Of a stretch of 17,033 nt of DNA, positions 15,156 through 17,033 are shown one piece after another. The translations under genes were made by a program, and so were the position numbers. This DNA comes from Ruminococcus sp. CAG:254. Its GTDB lineage: Bacteria > Bacillota > Clostridia > Oscillospirales > Ruminococcaceae. The stretch spans positions 162,857 through 179,889 of the forward strand of contig HF997975.1 in assembly GCA_000433635.1 (NCBI GenBank). The letters are read 5' to 3'. Each line of letters opens with the position of its first letter. Position 1 is the first letter of the stretch. Under the pieces are notes generated by a model. The model ran no database searches and had not been told where the DNA came from. It saw nothing but the letters and a program-made list of their open reading frames with translations.

Positions 15156-15446
15156 AAATAAAAAATTTTTCGGTGCAGCAGTTTTTCAAAAATGCTGCCG
15201 AGGTGTGGGCGAGCAGCCCACATTTGCGGAGCAAATAGAAACTGCACAATATGAAATGCAACAAAAATCTAAGAGAGAATCGGAAGAATCGCAATTGCCT
15301 TTAAAAATTAAAAGGTTGTAATGAGAGATAGGGTTTCAGGGGCAATTGCGATTCCCAAGGCAAGCTGGGGATGTGCCCCAGCCTTGCCGAACCGGATTCG
15401 GGTGGTTTCTCTAAGAATAGGGGTTTATCAATTATAAACCGCAGGC
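15156..15446 (+). repeat. Structured tandem repeat, copy 2 (291 bp)
   Basis: This copy matches copy 1 with scattered substitutions and a few single-base indels. It keeps the 14-bp pair (15286-15299 with 15341-15354), the GGCAAGCTGGGG hairpin (15359-15370 with 15376-15388, with one bulged C), a CCGAA/TTCGG hairpin right after it, and GGTTTAT/ATAAACC at 15422-15440. The period from copy 1 is 289 bp and to copy 3 is 291 bp. Confidence 0.9.
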
Positions 15447-15762
15447 AAATAAAAAATTTTTCGGTGCAGCAGTTTTTCAAAAATGCTGCCGAGGTGTGGG
15501 CGAGCAGCCCACGTTTGCGGAGCAAATAGAAACTGCACAATGAAATGCAACAAAAATCTAAGAGAGAATTGGAGAAATCGCAATTGCCTTTAAAAATTAA
15601 AAGGTTGTAATGAGATATAAGGTTTCAGGGGCAATTGCAGCAAGCTGGGAGGCAAAAGCAGGGGTGAACCCCCCTTTTGCCGGATGGGAGAGATTGTTTT
15701 CCCTAAGAATAATATTGATTGCTGGAAGATGTGCCCCAGCCTTGCCGCATTATACGCAAGTG
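15447..15762 (+). repeat. Structured tandem repeat, copy 3 (rearranged)
   Basis: The first 190 or so bases follow copies 1 and 2, including TGTGGGC/GCCCACG (one A-T pair now a G-T pair). The 14-bp inverted repeat is cut to 9 bp (15580-15588 with 15630-15638). After that a different hairpin appears: GGCAAAAG (15651-15658) with CTTTTGCC (15674-15681), enclosing GGGG/CCCC. A CCCTAAGAATA block follows, then a second partial match, GATGTGCCCCAGCCTTGCC, near 15729-15747. The segment looks like a mosaic of two versions of the unit. Its right edge is approximate. Confidence 0.75.
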
Positions 15763-15803
15763 GTTTCCCGAGAAGAGCACCTGTTTTTCAAAAAGCTGGC
15801 GGA
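15763..15803 (+). repeat. Remnant of a fourth repeat copy
   Basis: CTGTTTTTCAAAAAGCTGGC at 15781-15800 resembles the block near the start of each full unit (AGTTTTTCAAAAATGCTGCC). The TTTCCCGAGAAGAG just before it resembles the TTTCTCTAAGAATAG that ends a unit. The match is short and imperfect. If real, the array once ran up to the ydjM-like promoter. Confidence 0.4.
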
Positions 15804-15826
15804 TACTGGCAAGATTGGCGGATCAT

Positions 15827-15855
15827 TTGACATTTCTGTCGGTTTATGCTACAAT
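15827..15855 (+). promoter_or_regulatory. Consensus sigma-A promoter for the ydjM-like gene
   Basis: TTGACA at 15827-15832 and TACAAT at 15850-15855 are 17 bases apart. TGC directly before the -10 makes it an extended -10 promoter. Transcription should begin near 15862, about 60 bases before the start codon, and likely covers the Nudix gene as well. Confidence 0.85.
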
Positions 15856-15895
15856 AAAATGACCCCATATGTCGGAACGGCGTATGGGGCATTTT
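15856..15895 (+). promoter_or_regulatory. Inverted repeat at the predicted start site of the ydjM-like mRNA
   Basis: AAAATG, one unpaired A, then CCCCATA (15856-15869) are complementary to TATGGGGCATTTT (15883-15895) across 13 bases. The left arm begins at the base after the -10 hexamer. It could be a protein-binding operator, or, for the part inside the transcript, a 5' hairpin. There is no T run long enough for an obvious terminator. Confidence 0.55.
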
Positions 15896-15919
15896 GCAAA
15901 AATAGAGGAGGCTCTTCAC

Positions 15920-16546
15920 TTGACAGGAAAAACCCATCTTACGGTTGGAACTGCCGCAACCATTCTCATTACCCAGCCATCGGACTGGAAATCATTCTTA
16001 CTCTGCATGGGGGCTGCTGCGGTCGGCTCTTGTGTCAGCGATATTGATGTTAGTACCTCCGGCAGCCATAAGGGCTTGCAGCGGATTTTGATTTTAATCG
16101 GGCTTGCAATCATTGTAGTATCTGTGCTGGATGGTATTTTTCATGCTGGTATCTGGACGATGATTCAACAGAAAAACGGACTACTGCAAAGTTTAGCTGG
16201 ATTTGCGATGTTCATCGCCATCTGTGTGTATGGAGAACGTCAGCCACACCGTACTTTTACGCATTCTCTGGCAGGCGTTGCAACGCTGGGACTTGCTGTT
16301 TTTATCATGCTGCCGGAAGCTGTGTGGTATTTTATTTGCGGTATGGGAACGCATATTGTATTAGATTTGTTTAACTGCAAAAAAATTCAGCTGCTTTTTC
16401 CCTTTGAACGGGGCAAAATCTGCTTTTATCTCTGCAAAGCCGGCGGAAAAGTCAATCAATCGCTCTTCTGGGTGGGATTGGTGCTCTGGATTTTGGAAAT
16501 CCTATGGATGGCGGCTACTTGGGTGATGGAACACGGCTGGCAGTAA
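15920..16546 (+). CDS. YdjM-like membrane-bound metal-dependent hydrolase
   Basis: Members of this family (YdjM, PF04307) are inner-membrane proteins predicted to be metal-dependent hydrolases; the substrate is unknown. Read from TTG 15920 the protein has 208 residues and starts MTGKTHLTVGTA, as expected for the family. SDIDVSTSGSHKG, QPHRTFTHSLAG and THIVLDLFN carry the His and Asp residues that would bind metal. At least four hydrophobic segments follow the pattern of a polytopic membrane protein. TTG is chosen because GAGGAGG at 15905-15911 is eight bases upstream, while an upstream in-frame ATG at 15884 lies in the inverted repeat and has no ribosome binding site. The E. coli member is LexA-controlled; I see no SOS box here. 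Confidence 0.82.
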   Translation: MTGKTHLTVGTAATILITQPSDWKSFLLCMGAAAVGSCVSDIDVSTSGSHKGLQRILILIGLAIIVVSVLDGIFHAGIWTMIQQKNGLLQSLAGFAMFIAICVYGERQPHRTFTHSLAGVATLGLAVFIMLPEAVWYFICGMGTHIVLDLFNCKKIQLLFPFERGKICFYLCKAGGKVNQSLFWVGLVLWILEILWMAATWVMEHGWQ

Positions 16547-16598
16547 TGGCGGGTAGATTCAAATGGCGTTTGTACATAGAAAAAAGGAGGAGATTCCC

Positions 16599-17033
16599 AT
16601 GGATTGGATGACGCAGCTTGCACAATATGTTCCGCAGACACCGCAGGAAGCCGCCGACAAGGCTGCCTTGCAGAACGATGTACAGAAATATGGAACGGCT
16701 GTGCTGGAACGCAGTTCCCCTAGTGGCAGCCATATTTGCTGTTCGGGGATGATTTTAGACCCAACAATGACACAAGTGCTCTTGGTGTATCATAATATTT
16801 ACCAGTCTTTTTCTTGGACAGGCGGTCATGCAGATGGAGAATCTGATTTTCTAGCGGTTGCCATTCGAGAGGCACAGGAAGAAACGGGTTTGCAGCAGGT
16901 ACAACCGCTTTGCAGTGCAATTTTGTCTATTGACCGCTTGCCTGTAAAGGCACACATTCGGCGTGGTGAGCCTGTCGCTGCCCATTTTCACGATTGCATT
17001 TCATTTGGATTGCTGGCAGACCCAAAACAGCCA
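16599..17033 (+). CDS. Nudix hydrolase (cut by the end of the window)
   Basis: The open frame runs off the right edge; 145 residues are visible. A Nudix box is present, GGHADGE followed by IREAQEETGL, with one residue more than the standard spacing between the first Glu and Arg-Glu. The variant GGHADG form occurs in a subgroup of bacterial Nudix proteins. These enzymes hydrolyse nucleoside diphosphates linked to another group; the substrate here cannot be told. The ATG at 16599 has AAGGAGGAG at 16585-16593, and the gene starts 52 bases after the ydjM-like stop, so one operon is likely. The rest of the protein lies outside the window. Confidence 0.88.
   Translation, partial: MDWMTQLAQYVPQTPQEAADKAALQNDVQKYGTAVLERSSPSGSHICCSGMILDPTMTQVLLVYHNIYQSFSWTGGHADGESDFLAVAIREAQEETGLQQVQPLCSAILSIDRLPVKAHIRRGEPVAAHFHDCISFGLLADPKQP

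Noticed and set aside
14903..15238. Plus-strand open frame of 111 codons in the repeats
   Set aside because: It begins and ends in equivalent parts of successive repeat copies, has no ribosome binding site, and resembles no protein I know.
14806..15294. Minus-strand open frame of 162 codons across the repeat array
   Set aside because: The same repeat DNA is read in two different frames in copies 1 and 2 within this one frame, which shows no selection on a protein. Composition is rich in Leu, Phe and Cys, and the same applies to the shorter minus frame at 15301-15540.
14867..15762. CRISPR array
   Set aside because: Units are about 290 bp with near-identical content throughout; there are no short repeats with unique spacers and no cas gene.
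14820..15919. Insertion sequence or MITE
   Set aside because: No transposase fragment, and I could not find matching terminal inverted repeats with target duplications. A dispersed repeat family remains possible and is listed as a finding.
15610..16047. Plus-strand open frame of 145 codons overlapping the ydjM-like gene
   Set aside because: It overlaps the well-supported hydrolase in another frame, starts inside repeat copy 3, and spans a promoter.

Overview
The window reads as chromosomal DNA of a Gram-positive clostridium, most likely an Oscillospiraceae/Ruminococcus-type organism. This is an inference. It rests on strong AGGAGG-type ribosome binding sites, a MurE with the DNPR signature of meso-diaminopimelate enzymes, the order murE-murF-mraY-ftsW-murG-murA-ftsQ-ftsZ, and a small CxxC-x17-CxxC zinc-ribbon protein. 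All recognised genes lie on the + strand.

Region 1 (1-9153) is a division and cell wall (dcw) cluster. It holds the end of murE, then murF, mraY, ftsW, murG, murA, ftsQ and ftsZ. Together they build the UDP-MurNAc-pentapeptide (MurA, MurE, MurF), move it to the lipid carrier (MraY, MurG), polymerise it at the septum (FtsW) and organise the divisome (FtsQ/DivIB, FtsZ). murD is missing from its usual place between mraY and ftsW, and ftsA is missing between ftsQ and ftsZ. ftsZ has a likely promoter of its own and ends in a strong intrinsic terminator.

Region 2 (9154-10171) holds two small cysteine-rich proteins. A consensus promoter (TTGACA-17-TATAAT) drives a leader of about 210 nt that looks structured, followed by a two-zinc-ribbon protein. 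A probable terminator comes next, then a DUF1858 protein with a CxxC motif and a strong terminator.

Region 3 (10194-14819) is a compact operon: trmK (tRNA m1A22 methyltransferase), a Nif3-family metalloprotein, an RlmA-type 23S rRNA methyltransferase, rqcH (ribosome-associated quality control) and a 3-methyladenine DNA glycosylase. Gaps are short and two junctions are ATGA overlaps. Most of it concerns RNA modification and translation quality.

Region 4 (14820-15919) has no credible gene. It holds an array of imperfect tandem repeats of about 290 bp: two full copies, one rearranged copy and a remnant. Each copy is dense with inverted repeats. One hairpin in the third copy has a different stem sequence that still pairs, which suggests the fold matters. 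This array is the best candidate here for something undescribed.

Region 5 (15827-17033) is a consensus promoter with an inverted repeat at the predicted start site, a YdjM-like membrane metal-dependent hydrolase starting at TTG, and a Nudix hydrolase cut by the window end.
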